Source of the DNA: Flavobacterium frigoritolerans
GTDB taxonomy: Bacteria > Bacteroidota > Bacteroidia > Flavobacteriales > Flavobacteriaceae
Assembly (NCBI RefSeq): GCF_025847275.1
Contig: NZ_JAOZEV010000001.1
Span: forward strand, 372,001-436,000
Length of the DNA: 64,000 nucleotides
Reading direction: 5' to 3'
Positions 44,760 through 53,574 of this stretch are shown piece by piece. How positions within the stretch are numbered: position 1 is the first letter of the stretch; the number at the start of each line of letters is the position of its first letter. The position numbers and the translations under genes are program-made. The notes under the pieces are model-generated. The model had not been told where the DNA came from and ran no database searches. It saw only the letters and a program-made list of their open reading frames with translations.

Positions 44760-45287
44760 CTAAAGATTAGGATTCTTTAGTTCATACCAAACTTCTTCTT
44801 CGCCATCAAGCATAAAAGAATTCACATACTTTAATCCTAGTTTTTCTAGAATATTTCTAGAGCCACTATTTTCTGGATCGGCGTAAGCATAAATTGCTTC
44901 TACTTTCATTTCATTAAAAGCATGATCTATAAAAGCTTTTCCAGATTCAGTAGCATATCCTTTTCCCCAATGTTCCTCAATAAAGCGATATCCTATTTCA
45001 TAGAAATCTTTATGACCATTAATAGTATCACTAATGAATTTTATTCCTGACCAACCTATAAAAGTATTAGTTTCTTTAAGAACTACAGCCCAACGCCCTG
45101 TTCCAAAAGTTGCATATTGTTTTTGTATAAGTCCTATAGCGGTACGACTTTCATCAATATGAATAACAGGTTTTTTACCTACATACCTATGTACATTTGG
45201 GTTCGAATCCAACTCAAACATTCCTTCATCATCTGAAGAAAGTAGTTCTCTTAATAATAATCGTTCTGTTTCAATTGAAGATTTCAT
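44760..45287 (-). CDS. GNAT N-acetyltransferase, RimJ/RimL type
   Basis: The 175-aa protein starts ETERLLLRELLSSDDEGMFEL and carries the CoA-binding V/I-G-Y-x-F-x-x-x-x-W-G-K-G-Y-A pattern in YEIGYRFIEEHWGKGYATESG, followed by AYADPENSGSRNILEKLGL, the RimJ/RimL signature. Targets of this group include ribosomal proteins and small amines; here the substrate is unknown. It is separated by five bases from the Cof-type phosphatase gene, so the two are probably co-transcribed. Confidence 0.88.
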   Translation of the reverse strand: MKSSIETERLLLRELLSSDDEGMFELDSNPNVHRYVGKKPVIHIDESRTAIGLIQKQYATFGTGRWAVVLKETNTFIGWSGIKFISDTINGHKDFYEIGYRFIEEHWGKGYATESGKAFIDHAFNEMKVEAIYAYADPENSGSRNILEKLGLKYVNSFMLDGEEEVWYELKNPNL

Positions 45288-45292
45288 ATAGC

Positions 45293-46096
45293 TTAGTTTA
45301 AAATATATCGTTGTACTACTTCAGCAACACCATGATTATTATTTGATGCTACAATAACATTTGCTCTATCACGTAATTCGGGAGTAACATTGTCTACCCA
45401 AACTCCTAAACCTGCATATTCTATCATTGTTAAATCATTACCTGCATTTCCTACAGCAATAATCTCACTTTGATGAATATTTAATTTTTCTGCCAAAAGT
45501 TTTAAACTTGCCGCTTTATCTATTCCGTTTTGAGCTACTTCCAAGAAAAAAGGTTTAGACATTGCTACACTCAAATGAGGCATTGCATTTTTTAAATCAT
45601 CTTCAAGACCTTTCAAATAGTTTGGCTCTTCTAGCAAAATACATTTTACAGCAGCAGTAGTAACTGCATCTTTAAAACTCGCCACTTTATGGTGTTTTAA
45701 ACCTGTAATATTTTTTTCTATTTCAATAAATTCCGAATCAGTCTCACTGATAATCTCATTATTTAAATAGGTAATAATATGCGTTTTGTTCTTTAAACTA
45801 TAATCGTACAATTCGTGTATTTGTTCTTTTGACAAAGTTTGTTCAAAAAGAATTTCATCATCTTTTACACTACTTATAACTGCTCCGTTAAAAGAAATCA
45901 TATATGAATTATTTAAATCTAATTCCAATTCTTTTGCAAAAGAAGTCATCGCCGAAGTGGGTCTCCCAGAAGCCAAAACTACATAAACTCCCATTGCCTG
46001 AGCCTTAAGGAGCATTTCTTTATTGATATCCGAAATTTTATGGTCATCGGTCAACAAGGTATCATCCATGTCTAAAACCAGCATTTTATATTGCAT
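45293..46096 (-). CDS. HAD-superfamily phosphatase, Cof type (IIB)
   Basis: The HAD motifs are LDMDDTLLTDD at residues 7-17 (nucleophile Asp8... Asp10), VLASGRPTS (motif II), Lys in the motif III region and AVGNAGNDLTMIEYAGLGVWVDN, in which GNAGND replaces the usual GDGxND. The cap between motif II and III identifies the Cof/YidA branch, which dephosphorylates sugar phosphates, FMN or pyridoxal phosphate. 267 aa is normal. The GNAT gene is five bases downstream. Confidence 0.85.
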   Translation of the reverse strand: MQYKMLVLDMDDTLLTDDHKISDINKEMLLKAQAMGVYVVLASGRPTSAMTSFAKELELDLNNSYMISFNGAVISSVKDDEILFEQTLSKEQIHELYDYSLKNKTHIITYLNNEIISETDSEFIEIEKNITGLKHHKVASFKDAVTTAAVKCILLEEPNYLKGLEDDLKNAMPHLSVAMSKPFFLEVAQNGIDKAASLKLLAEKLNIHQSEIIAVGNAGNDLTMIEYAGLGVWVDNVTPELRDRANVIVASNNNHGVAEVVQRYILN

Positions 46097-46182
46097 ATTC
46101 TTTATTGAGTTACCAGTTTTAGTCTCGGTTTTCAGTCACAGTAAGCACTGTAAACTGCTACTAAAAACTGTTTACTTATCTT

Positions 46183-46401
46183 TTAAAGACTCATTCTAAA
46201 ATCTTCGATAATAGGATTTGCTTTTGCAAAATCAGTCTCTTGAATAAATACCTCAACAGCTAAATCTGTATTTCCAAAACCACCTAAACGAGCCGATTGG
46301 ATATTGTTTTTAATTACTGTATCTACTTGCGCCTCTTCTAATTTTTGTTGTAACGCTTGCGCTAAAATTTCACTTCCCGAAAATACTTTCATTAATCCCA
46401 T
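46183..46401 (-). CDS. DUF2007 domain protein, 72 aa
   Basis: The tiny protein has the DUF2007 pattern: MKVFSGSEILAQALQQKLEEAQVDTVIKNN, then VEVFIQETDFAKANPIIEDF. This is a ferredoxin-like half domain called 'putative signal transducing protein' in databases, with no proven role. It begins one helix turn before the DEAD-box-like gene downstream at 46440... reading on the minus strand, that gene is upstream, and the gap is 38 bases. They probably share a transcript. Confidence 0.75.
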   Translation of the reverse strand: MGLMKVFSGSEILAQALQQKLEEAQVDTVIKNNIQSARLGGFGNTDLAVEVFIQETDFAKANPIIEDFRMSL

Positions 46402-46439
46402 ATCATTTCTATTTTATTTATTAATAACTTAATTAAAAT

Positions 46440-47093
46440 CTATTCTTCAATATCTTCTTCTTCATCCTCTATGTCTTCATCCTCATCGATTTCGAACAAA
46501 TAAGGTTCCAGTAACATTTTATCAGTCAAAATTTCGATACGTTCTGTAAGTTTATCTGTAAAAACAATTCGTTGCGTTTTAGCAATACTATTTGAAATAC
46601 GCATAATTCTAGTTTCATGACGTAATTTCAAAATCGGATCTGCATCATCTAAAATAAACATTTTCAAACGATTTACATTATACCCAGCTGTAGTAAACAT
46701 ATCGCTTAATTTATTTGGTGTTCCTATTAAAACATCAATCCCTGTTGAGATATAGTTTTTGTCATAATCAGTATCTCCTTTATCATGTACTCCGTAAACT
46801 TCAAGATTATTATACTTTCCGTACTTTTCAAAAAGTTCTTCCATTTCAAGCACCTTCGCTTTGTCCTCTACAATAATCAAAGCACGCGGTGACTCTTCAT
46901 TTTTACCCGCCAATTGCTGAATAACGTTCAATACAATCGTTGTTGATTTTCCGCTACCTTTTGGAGCCACAATAATACAATCTACTCCACTCTTTAGCGT
47001 AGAAAAAGTTTCCTGCTGCAATGCATTAGCTTCGGTTAAACCGTTTTCTATTAATGCCTCCTGTAACTTTTCGTTTATTTTTTTTAGTTTCAT
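46440..47093 (-). CDS. One-domain DEAD-box-like ATPase, probably not a helicase
   Basis: Only the first RecA-like half of a DEAD-box helicase is present (217 aa). Walker A is APKGSGKST at 43-51 and motif Ib-like GTPNKL at 123-128. Motif II is DDAD (148-151) instead of DEAD, motif III is FTDK (177-180) instead of FSAT, and the entire second RecA domain is absent. The C-terminus is a run of Glu and Asp. Without domain 2 it cannot unwind RNA; ATP binding is possible. It lies upstream of the DUF2007 gene. This may be a lineage-specific regulatory remnant. Confidence 0.75.
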   Translation of the reverse strand: MKLKKINEKLQEALIENGLTEANALQQETFSTLKSGVDCIIVAPKGSGKSTTIVLNVIQQLAGKNEESPRALIIVEDKAKVLEMEELFEKYGKYNNLEVYGVHDKGDTDYDKNYISTGIDVLIGTPNKLSDMFTTAGYNVNRLKMFILDDADPILKLRHETRIMRISNSIAKTQRIVFTDKLTERIEILTDKMLLEPYLFEIDEDEDIEDEEEDIEE

Positions 47094-47187
47094 CTTTTTA
47101 ATGCTTTAAGCTTTAAGCGATATGCTTCAAGCAAAAATTATTTATATTTTTAAATACCTAAGGCTTACTGCCTAAAGCTTTTTGTAT

Positions 47188-48351
47188 TTACTTGCTTGCA
47201 AACATTTTTACATCTGTTTCAGAAATTTCGCTTCCACCTAATATAATTAAGCGCTCTACAACGTTTCTTAATTCTCTTATATTTCCTGTCCAATCATATT
47301 CTTGTAATAATTGTATTGCTTGTGGCGAAAATAACTTAACCGCATTTCCTTGTTCTGAAGCTATTTTTTCTACAAAATGCGTAATCAATGCAGGAATATC
47401 TTCTCTTCTATCATTTAAAGACGGGACTTTTATCAAAATCACAGCCAAACGATGGTATAAATCTTCACGGAAACGCCCTTCAGCAATTTCTATTTTTAAA
47501 TCTTTGTTAGTTGCGGCAACCACACGAACATCTACTTTTATATCTTTCTCAGCTCCTACTCTGGTAATCATACTTTCTTGTAAAGCACGTAATACTTTGG
47601 CTTGAGCCGAAAGACTCATATCTCCAATTTCATCTAGAAAGATAGTTCCTTTGTCAGCTGCTTCAAACTTACCCGCCCTGTCTTTTACAGCCGATGTGAA
47701 AGCTCCTTTTACGTGTCCAAACAATTCACTTTCGATTAACTCACTAGGAATCGCAGCACAGTTTACTTCAATTAAAGGAAAATTAGAACGTCCGCTTTTT
47801 TCATGCAATTGGTGTGCAACCAATTCTTTTCCGGTTCCGTTAGGTCCTGTAATTAAAACTCTAGCTTCAGTTTCGGCTACTTTATCAATCATAATTTTAA
47901 TATGACTAATAGCTTCACTATCACCGATCATTTCATAATTCTTACTAACTTTTTTCTTTAAAATCTTATTTTCAACAACAAGCTTTTTTCTGTCCAAAGC
48001 ATTACGAACTGTATTTAATAAACGATTTAAATCTGGCGGTTTCGATATATAATCAAATGCTCCTAAGCGCATCGTATGAATTGCTGTTTCCATATCACCA
48101 TGTCCAGAAATCATAACCATCGGAATCTCTGGTTTGATTTTTTTCACTTCTTCCAATACCTCGACACCATCCATTTTTGGCATTTTGATATCACACAAAA
48201 CCAAATCGTAATCGTTATTTTTTATCTTTTCAAGTCCCGAAATTCCATCTTCTGCATCCTCTACCTGATAGCTATCGTTTTCTTCTGATAGTATCTTAGT
48301 AAGTACTCTACGGATAGCTGCTTCGTCTTCTATAATTAGTATTCTACTCAT
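47188..48351 (-). CDS. Sigma-54-type response regulator lacking the DNA-binding domain
   Basis: The receiver domain (1-120) has phospho-acceptor Asp54 (LCDIKMP). The AAA+ domain follows, with Walker A GPNGTGKE at 169-176, GAFTSA at 216-221 where the sigma-54-contacting loop is normally GAFTGA, Walker B TIFLDE at 236-241, and NIRELRNVVERL near the end. The protein stops about 25 residues after that, so the usual C-terminal Fis-type helix-turn-helix is missing. I start at ATG 48349-48351; the longer frame to 48375 runs into the tandem repeat. It probably works through partner proteins or as an indirect activator. Confidence 0.88.
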   Translation of the reverse strand: MSRILIIEDEAAIRRVLTKILSEENDSYQVEDAEDGISGLEKIKNNDYDLVLCDIKMPKMDGVEVLEEVKKIKPEIPMVMISGHGDMETAIHTMRLGAFDYISKPPDLNRLLNTVRNALDRKKLVVENKILKKKVSKNYEMIGDSEAISHIKIMIDKVAETEARVLITGPNGTGKELVAHQLHEKSGRSNFPLIEVNCAAIPSELIESELFGHVKGAFTSAVKDRAGKFEAADKGTIFLDEIGDMSLSAQAKVLRALQESMITRVGAEKDIKVDVRVVAATNKDLKIEIAEGRFREDLYHRLAVILIKVPSLNDRREDIPALITHFVEKIASEQGNAVKLFSPQAIQLLQEYDWTGNIRELRNVVERLIILGGSEISETDVKMFASK

Positions 48352-48360
48352 TTTTTTTGA

Positions 48361-49165
48361 GGTTCTAAGTTGCAAAGGCTCAAAGGTACAAAGTTTAAAA
48401 TCTTTGTCGTTTTATAACCCTACAGCTTTATTATTATTTTAATATTAACCGCAAAGGTTAAAAAGAACAAAGGCACAAAGTCTAAAACCTTTGCCCCTTT
48501 GTTACTCTGTATCTTTTTTTTAAGGTTCTAAGTTGCAAAGGCTCAAAGGTACAAAGTTTAAAATCTTTGTCGTTTTATAACCCTACAGCTTTATTATTAT
48601 TTTGATATTAACCACAAGATTAAAAAAACAAAGGCACAAAGTATAAAACCTTTATTCTTTTGTTACTCTGTATCTTTTTTTTAAGGTTCTAAGTTGCAAA
48701 GGCTCAAAGGTAAAAAGTTTAAAATCTTTGTCGCTTTATAACCCTACAGCTTTATTATTATTTTGATATTAACCACAAGATTAAAAAAACAAAGGCACAA
48801 AGTATAAAACCTTTGTCCTTTTGTCACTCTGTATCTTTTTTTGAGGTTCTAAGTTGCAAAGACTCAAAGGTACAAAGTTTAAAATCTTTGTCGCTTTATA
48901 ACCCTACAGCTTTATTATTATTTTAATATTAACCGCAAAGGTTAAAAAGAACAAAGGCACAAAGTCTAAAACCTTTGCCCCTTTGTTACTCTGTATCTTT
49001 TTTTTGAGGTTCTAAGTTGCAAAGGCTCAAAGGTACAAAGTTTAAAATCTTTGTCGTTTTATAACCCTACAGCTTTATTATTATTTTAATATTAACCGCA
49101 AAGGTTAAAAAGAACAAAGATTTTAAACTTTGTACCTTTGTCCCTCTGTATCTTTGCTACTTTTT
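48361..49165. repeat. Five-copy 160-bp tandem repeat array
   Basis: Units of 160-163 bases begin GGTTCTAAGTTGCAAAGGCT at 48361, 48524, 48685, 48845 and 49008. Each contains AACCCTACAGCTTTATTATT, a CAAAGG-rich segment and a CTCTGTATCTTTTTTTT end. Units 1 and 4 share AACCGCAAAGGTTAAAAAG, units 2 and 3 share AACCACAAGATTAAAAAAA, and unit 5 has the first-type wording with a shorter tail, so the array grew by local copying. It has no long reading frame. It fills the gap between the regulator and an ABC permease gene. Confidence 0.92.
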
Positions 49166-49166
49166 T

Positions 49167-50483
49167 TTAATACTTAAGCCATCTATATAATTCTTTCCAT
49201 GTAGGTTTCTTACCATACATCAATATTCCTACGCGATAAATTTTGGCAGCAAACCAAACTACTGCAAAAAATGAAGCAAACAATAAAGTTACGGAAATAA
49301 GTATTTGCCACCAAGGCACTCCAAACGGAAGTCGCATTAACATAACAATTGGTGAGGTTAGCGGTATCATCGAAAATACGACAGCAATTGTCCCATGCGG
49401 GTCATTTACTACAGTAAAGAAACCAATATAAACACTCAAAATCAATGGCATAATAATAGGCAAAAGAAATTGCTGAGAATCGGTTTGATTATCAACTGCT
49501 GCACCAATAGCCGCATAAAACGAACTATATAAAAAATACCCTCCTATAAAATAAATTACAAATCCAATTAGAATACTCCCAATTGGCAAACTCCATAATT
49601 CATTAATATACATTTGCGCCGTGCCCACAAACTCTTTTTGTGCGGTAGCCATTAATTCTGGTGGAATCTTAGCTGTTGGTCCAACATTTACACCAAAAAA
49701 TGCTGATGCTGCAAACATTAGAGCAAATCCTATTACTGCCCAAATTAAAAACTGCAATAAGCCTGCTAATGAAGTTCCGATTATCTTACCCATCATCAAC
49801 TGAAAAGGTTTTACTGATGAAATAATAATCTCGATAATTCGATTGGTTTTTTCTTCGATTACACTTCGCATAACCATATTACCATAAATAACGATAAACA
49901 TCATTATTAAGTAACCAAAAGATCCTCCAATTGCAATTTTTATTTCGTTTAGCCCTTTTAAGCTTTCCTCTCCCGATGCTTTTGCAAGATGTATATTCAC
50001 ATTTGCTTGGGCATTTTTTATAGCCAATGTATCTAAATTTGCCTCTTGAAAATTAATTCGGGTAATCTCATCGGCAATTGTATTTTGTGTGTTTTCAATA
50101 AAAGAAATACTCGGACTATTATTCGATATAAATTCGATTTTACTTTCTAAATCTTTTATTTTATCTGCTTTAGGAATCAAAAGCAATCCGTCTAAACGTT
50201 CTTTAGCAATACTATCTTTTAAAGATTGCAAGGGCACTTTTGATAAATCGAGATATCTAAACTCAATGTTTTTCGCATTTTGCTTTGTAAACTGCGAAGC
50301 AAACAAACCTGTTTCGTCATGAATTGCAATACGCTTTGTTTCAGCTTTCATAGAACTTAAATATCCGATAAAAGCAGCTATCCCAACAAATAATAGCGGA
50401 CTTAAAAAAGTCATTACGACAAAAGACTTATTACGGACTTTAGAAATAAATTCTCTTTTTATAATTAATGAAATTATACTCAT
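49167..50483 (-). CDS. ABC-2 type transporter permease (NatB-like)
   Basis: The 438-aa protein has an N-terminal helix (22-43), a large extracytoplasmic domain (about 44-190) and five or six C-terminal helices. The pattern MRSVIEEKTNRIIEIIISSVKPFQLMMGKIIGTSLAGL is typical of the ABC-2 permease after the soluble loop, as in NatB and other Na+ or drug exporters. The ATPase partner (50635-51555) is upstream on the same strand, 151 bases away, with an inverted repeat between. Together they likely form one exporter; substrate unknown. Confidence 0.88.
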   Translation of the reverse strand: MSIISLIIKREFISKVRNKSFVVMTFLSPLLFVGIAAFIGYLSSMKAETKRIAIHDETGLFASQFTKQNAKNIEFRYLDLSKVPLQSLKDSIAKERLDGLLLIPKADKIKDLESKIEFISNNSPSISFIENTQNTIADEITRINFQEANLDTLAIKNAQANVNIHLAKASGEESLKGLNEIKIAIGGSFGYLIMMFIVIYGNMVMRSVIEEKTNRIIEIIISSVKPFQLMMGKIIGTSLAGLLQFLIWAVIGFALMFAASAFFGVNVGPTAKIPPELMATAQKEFVGTAQMYINELWSLPIGSILIGFVIYFIGGYFLYSSFYAAIGAAVDNQTDSQQFLLPIIMPLILSVYIGFFTVVNDPHGTIAVVFSMIPLTSPIVMLMRLPFGVPWWQILISVTLLFASFFAVVWFAAKIYRVGILMYGKKPTWKELYRWLKY

Positions 50484-50492
50484 TTTTTATTT

Positions 50493-50637
50493 TAGATTGT
50501 TAGATTTTTAGACTACTTAAACTTGCTTAGATTATTTGATTATTCATTTTTTTTGATTTCTCTAGACTTTCTTGGGCTTATTTGGATTTTAAGATTAACT
50601 TAAGTAGTCCAAAAATCTAAGCAAGTCTAACAATCTA
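50493..50637. repeat. Inverted repeat between the ABC exporter genes
   Basis: TAGATTGTTAGATTTTTAGA plus CTACTTAA (50493-50520) is mirrored at 50600-50637 as TTAAGTAGTCCAAAAATCTA and CTAACAATCTA, with nine extra bases GCAAGTCTA in the second arm. The loop of 80 bases holds short words such as CTTGCTTAGATT and GATTTCTCTAGAC. The second arm overlaps the stop codon of the ATPase gene. It would make a large RNA hairpin between the two reading frames. Confidence 0.7.
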
Positions 50638-51555
50638 TTTCGTTACTGTTTGAATAAAAATATCATTTACACTTGGAATCTTCTCAACAAAATGAGTTAC
50701 TTGTCCACGTTGCGTTAATATATTTAATAACTCATTTGGGGTGGCATTTCCTATCTGGATTTCCAGTTTTAATTCGTCACTCAATGATTTAAAATTTGCA
50801 GGTAAAACAGTGAATTTTTGCGTAACATCATACATCAAACCTTCTATATTGTTTGTTAATATCCCTACCTCAAAGCTATTCGTCTTAAATTGTCTTTTTA
50901 CATCAACCAATTTCCCCTCAATCAGTTTGTTTGATTTATGAATCAAAGCAATATGATCACAAAGTTCTTCTACACTTTCCATTCGATGTGTCGAAAAAAT
51001 AATTGTTGAACCTTGTTCTTTTAATGCCAAAATTTCATCTTTTATGACATTGGCATTAACAGGGTCAAAACCAGAAAATGGCTCGTCAAAAATCAATAAT
51101 TTTGGTTTATGCAATACACAAACTACAAATTGGATTTTCTGTGCCATTCCTTTTGATAATTCCTGAACTTTTTTGTTCCACCATCCTTGTATCTCTAATC
51201 TATCAAACCAATATTCTAATTGTTTTTTAGCTTCGGCTTTAGACAATCCTTTCATCTGAGCCAGATATAAACATTGCTCTCCTACTTTCATAGAGTTATA
51301 CAATCCTCTTTCTTCAGGAAGGTATCCGATATGTTGAACATGTTTAGGTTGCAATTTCTCTCCATCAAGAATTACCTCTCCACTATCTGGATAAGTAATT
51401 TGATTTATAATTCGTATAAGTGATGTTTTTCCAGCTCCATTTGGCCCTAATAGTCCATAAATACTACCTTTTGGAACATTTAATGAAACTTCATTAAGCG
51501 CAACATAATCACCGTATTGTTTTACGACATTATGTACTTCGAGTAAGTTGCTCAT
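50635..51555 (-). CDS. ABC transporter ATP-binding protein (NatA/CcmA type)
   Basis: Walker A GPNGAGKTS (about 37-45), signature LSKGMAQKIQF with the ABC signature LSKGM (about 134), Walker B LLIFDEPFSGFDP, and the H-loop in STHRMES are in order. The C-terminal ~80 aa is a regulatory domain of the kind seen in Na+ and drug exporter ATPases. At 306 aa it matches the NatA group. The permease gene is next, and the intergenic inverted repeat separates the two. It is cytoplasmic, peripheral to the membrane. Confidence 0.9.
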   Translation of the reverse strand: MSNLLEVHNVVKQYGDYVALNEVSLNVPKGSIYGLLGPNGAGKTSLIRIINQITYPDSGEVILDGEKLQPKHVQHIGYLPEERGLYNSMKVGEQCLYLAQMKGLSKAEAKKQLEYWFDRLEIQGWWNKKVQELSKGMAQKIQFVVCVLHKPKLLIFDEPFSGFDPVNANVIKDEILALKEQGSTIIFSTHRMESVEELCDHIALIHKSNKLIEGKLVDVKRQFKTNSFEVGILTNNIEGLMYDVTQKFTVLPANFKSLSDELKLEIQIGNATPNELLNILTQRGQVTHFVEKIPSVNDIFIQTVTK

Positions 51556-51647
51556 GCTTTTTTTTTGGATTTACTAAGTCAATATGGCCATTTTGGCCTC
51601 GCGTGTGTAAAAGTAAATAATTAGTAGCGAATACTAAGTATTGTTAC

Positions 51648-51685
51648 AAAAAAAAACCCATCCTAAAACAAAGTTAAGATGGGTC
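51648..51685 (-). terminator. Terminator of the dnaJ-grpE unit
   Basis: On the minus strand ACCCATC and GATGGGT form a stem with a loop of about 15 bases, followed by a run of U (A run at 51648-51657 on the plus strand). It lies just after the dnaJ stop. Confidence 0.75.
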
Positions 51686-51726
51686 TGTAAATTAATTGTA
51701 ACTTTTTATAAAAGATTAAGATGCAC

Positions 51727-52842
51727 TTATGAAAACATATCTTTTACTTTTTCAAAAAATGATTTATCCGTTTTCTCAGGATTCGGAATAAAATGTTCGT
51801 CAGTTAAAGCATTTTCAAAAAATTGTTTTTGTTCTTTGCTTAATGTTTTTGGTGTCCAAACATTTACATGTACTAATAAATCTCCATTTCCGTATCCGTT
51901 GATACTTGGAATTCCTTTTCCTTTCAATCTCAGAATTTTTCCTGATTGAATTCCTTCTTCTAATTTAATTCGTACTTTTCCATTAATTGCTTCAATATCT
52001 TTTGAGATACCTAAAACAGCTTCTGGAAAACTTATATATAAATCGTAATGTAAATTTTCTCCTTCACGCTTCAGTAATTCGTGCTCAAGTTCTTCAATTG
52101 CAACAATTAAATCACCTGGTACGCTATTTCCTGGCGCATCATTTCCTTTACCAGAAACCTTTAACTGCATTCCATCAACAACTCCTGCAGGAATTTTGAT
52201 TGATACAGTTTCATCTTCTTGAACCATTCCTTGCGAATCTGCATTGGCAGGTTTTTTATCTAAAATCTGACCAGAACCTCCACAACTTGGACAAGTCGAA
52301 GCTGATTGCATTCTACCTAAAATAGTATTAGTCACGCGCATTACCTGCCCTTGACCATTACATGTAGAACATGTTTTATAAGTAACCCCTTTGGCTTGAA
52401 CCTTACGTTTTACTTTTACTTTTTTCTCCACACCATTTGCAATCTCCTCTAAAGTTAATTTAACTTTAATTCTAAGATTACTTCCTTTTGTACGACGAGG
52501 ACCACCGCCTCCGCCGCCTCCGAAACCACCAAATCCGCCTCCGAAGATGTCGCCAAACTGACTGAATATGTCATCCATATTCATGCCACCATGTCCACCA
52601 CCTCCAAAACCACCTGAACCATCAAAGGCTTGATGCCCGTATTGGTCGTATTTGGCTTTTTTATTAGGGTCGCTTAAAACTTCATATGCTTCTGCAGCCA
52701 ATTTGAAGTTCTCTTCTGCCTCTTTATTATCCGGATTTTTATCTGGATGATATTTTAACGCACATTTACGGTACGCTTTTTTAATCTCAGCAGCATCCGC
52801 ATTTTTTGAAATGCCTAATATTTCGTAAAAATCTTTTTTCAT
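51727..52842 (-). CDS. dnaJ: Chaperone DnaJ
   Basis: DnaJ stimulates DnaK ATPase through its J domain (HPD at residues 32-34). The Gly/Phe-rich region (75-118) is followed by the zinc domain. Instead of four CxxCxGxG repeats only two are present: CSTCNGQG (from Cys158) and CPSCGGSG (from Cys184). They correspond to repeats 2 and 3 of the E. coli protein, so only zinc centre II remains. The substrate-binding C-terminal domain (about 195-371) is complete. The gene is in the same direction as grpE, 96 bases downstream, and ends in a strong terminator. Confidence 0.96.
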   Translation of the reverse strand: MKKDFYEILGISKNADAAEIKKAYRKCALKYHPDKNPDNKEAEENFKLAAEAYEVLSDPNKKAKYDQYGHQAFDGSGGFGGGGHGGMNMDDIFSQFGDIFGGGFGGFGGGGGGGPRRTKGSNLRIKVKLTLEEIANGVEKKVKVKRKVQAKGVTYKTCSTCNGQGQVMRVTNTILGRMQSASTCPSCGGSGQILDKKPANADSQGMVQEDETVSIKIPAGVVDGMQLKVSGKGNDAPGNSVPGDLIVAIEELEHELLKREGENLHYDLYISFPEAVLGISKDIEAINGKVRIKLEEGIQSGKILRLKGKGIPSINGYGNGDLLVHVNVWTPKTLSKEQKQFFENALTDEHFIPNPEKTDKSFFEKVKDMFS

Positions 52843-52938
52843 AATTGTTTAAATTCCAAAAAACAAAACCCAATAAATAACTCAATTCTGAAAATTCAAA
52901 ACTATCTATTTGGGGTTTGGGATTTATAATTTGTTATT

Positions 52939-53517
52939 TTAGTTTCCAATAACCACTTTAGGATAACGAATAATTTTGTCTCCTAATTTGTATCCTTTTT
53001 CAAGTACATCAACAATTTTACCTTTCAGTTTATCCGAAGGTGCTGGTATTTGAGTAATTGCTTCAGCATAATCTGCATTAAATGCATCACCTGCTCTTAC
53101 CTCTACCTGCTCCAATCCTTTAGATACCAATGTACTTTTTAGTTTATCATAGATTAACTCTACTCCTTTTGCCAAAAGCTCATCATCAGATTTATTGATT
53201 TCAATTAATGCTCTGTCAAAATCATCTAATACAGGAAGCATTGATAACAACACCTCTTGATTAGCGGTTTTAAACAAATCCATTCTTTCTTTTGAAGTTC
53301 TTTTTTTGTAATTTTCAAATTCAGCAAACAATCTCAAGAATTTATCTTTTTCTTTTGCTAAGTCTTGAGCTAATTGTTCTTCTACACTTAATTCCTCAAT
53401 AATAATTTGTTCGCCATTGGCATTATTCTCTAACGTTACGTCATCTATTTCTTGATCGATTTCTGTATTCTCCGTAGTCATATTACTTTTATTTTTAAAA
53501 ATATTCTTAAACTTCAT
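52939..53517 (-). CDS. grpE: Nucleotide exchange factor GrpE
   Basis: GrpE releases ADP from DnaK. The 192-aa protein has the N-terminal acidic, disordered stretch (ENTEIDQEIDDVTLEN), the long coiled-coil helix (DKFLRLFAEFENYKKRTSKE) and the C-terminal beta domain (NADYAEAITQIPAPS, KGKIVDVLEKGYKLGDKIIRYPKVVIGN), all conserved in family members. An in-frame ATG lies at 53556, but the promoter -7 element (53542-53549) is within that extension, so the ATG at 53515-53517 is used. It is the first gene of the grpE-dnaJ operon. Confidence 0.95.
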   Translation of the reverse strand: MKFKNIFKNKSNMTTENTEIDQEIDDVTLENNANGEQIIIEELSVEEQLAQDLAKEKDKFLRLFAEFENYKKRTSKERMDLFKTANQEVLLSMLPVLDDFDRALIEINKSDDELLAKGVELIYDKLKSTLVSKGLEQVEVRAGDAFNADYAEAITQIPAPSDKLKGKIVDVLEKGYKLGDKIIRYPKVVIGN

Positions 53518-53541
53518 TTTTTTATTCTTTTCTATGGATTG

Positions 53542-53573
53542 CAAAAGTACTGCCAAATCTTATAAAATGTCAA
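53542..53573 (-). promoter_or_regulatory. Promoter of the grpE-dnaJ operon
   Basis: On the minus strand TTG (complement at 53571-53573) and TACTTTTG (53542-53549) are separated by 21 bases, a full flavobacterial consensus promoter. The start codon follows 24 bases later. Confidence 0.8.
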
Positions 53574-53574
53574 A

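Noticed and set aside
45195..45215. A tRNA-like T-arm string, GGGTTCGAATCC
   Set aside because: It encodes part of the GNAT protein (residues around SNPNVHRYVG) and no acceptor, D or anticodon stems surround it.
47192..47605. A 137-codon plus-strand open frame inside the sigma-54-type regulator gene
   Set aside because: The minus-strand gene has complete receiver and AAA+ motifs over the same bases, so this is a shadow.
48351..48375. The longer regulator start at 48375
   Set aside because: The extra codons lie within unit 1 of the tandem repeat and the receiver domain normally begins at MSRILIIEDE.
48361..49165. A possible CRISPR array
   Set aside because: Units are 160 bases, contiguous and without unique spacers; it is a plain tandem repeat.
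51641..51949. A 102-codon plus-strand frame opposite dnaJ's end
   Set aside because: It overlaps the dnaJ terminator and its coding end; it is an antisense shadow.
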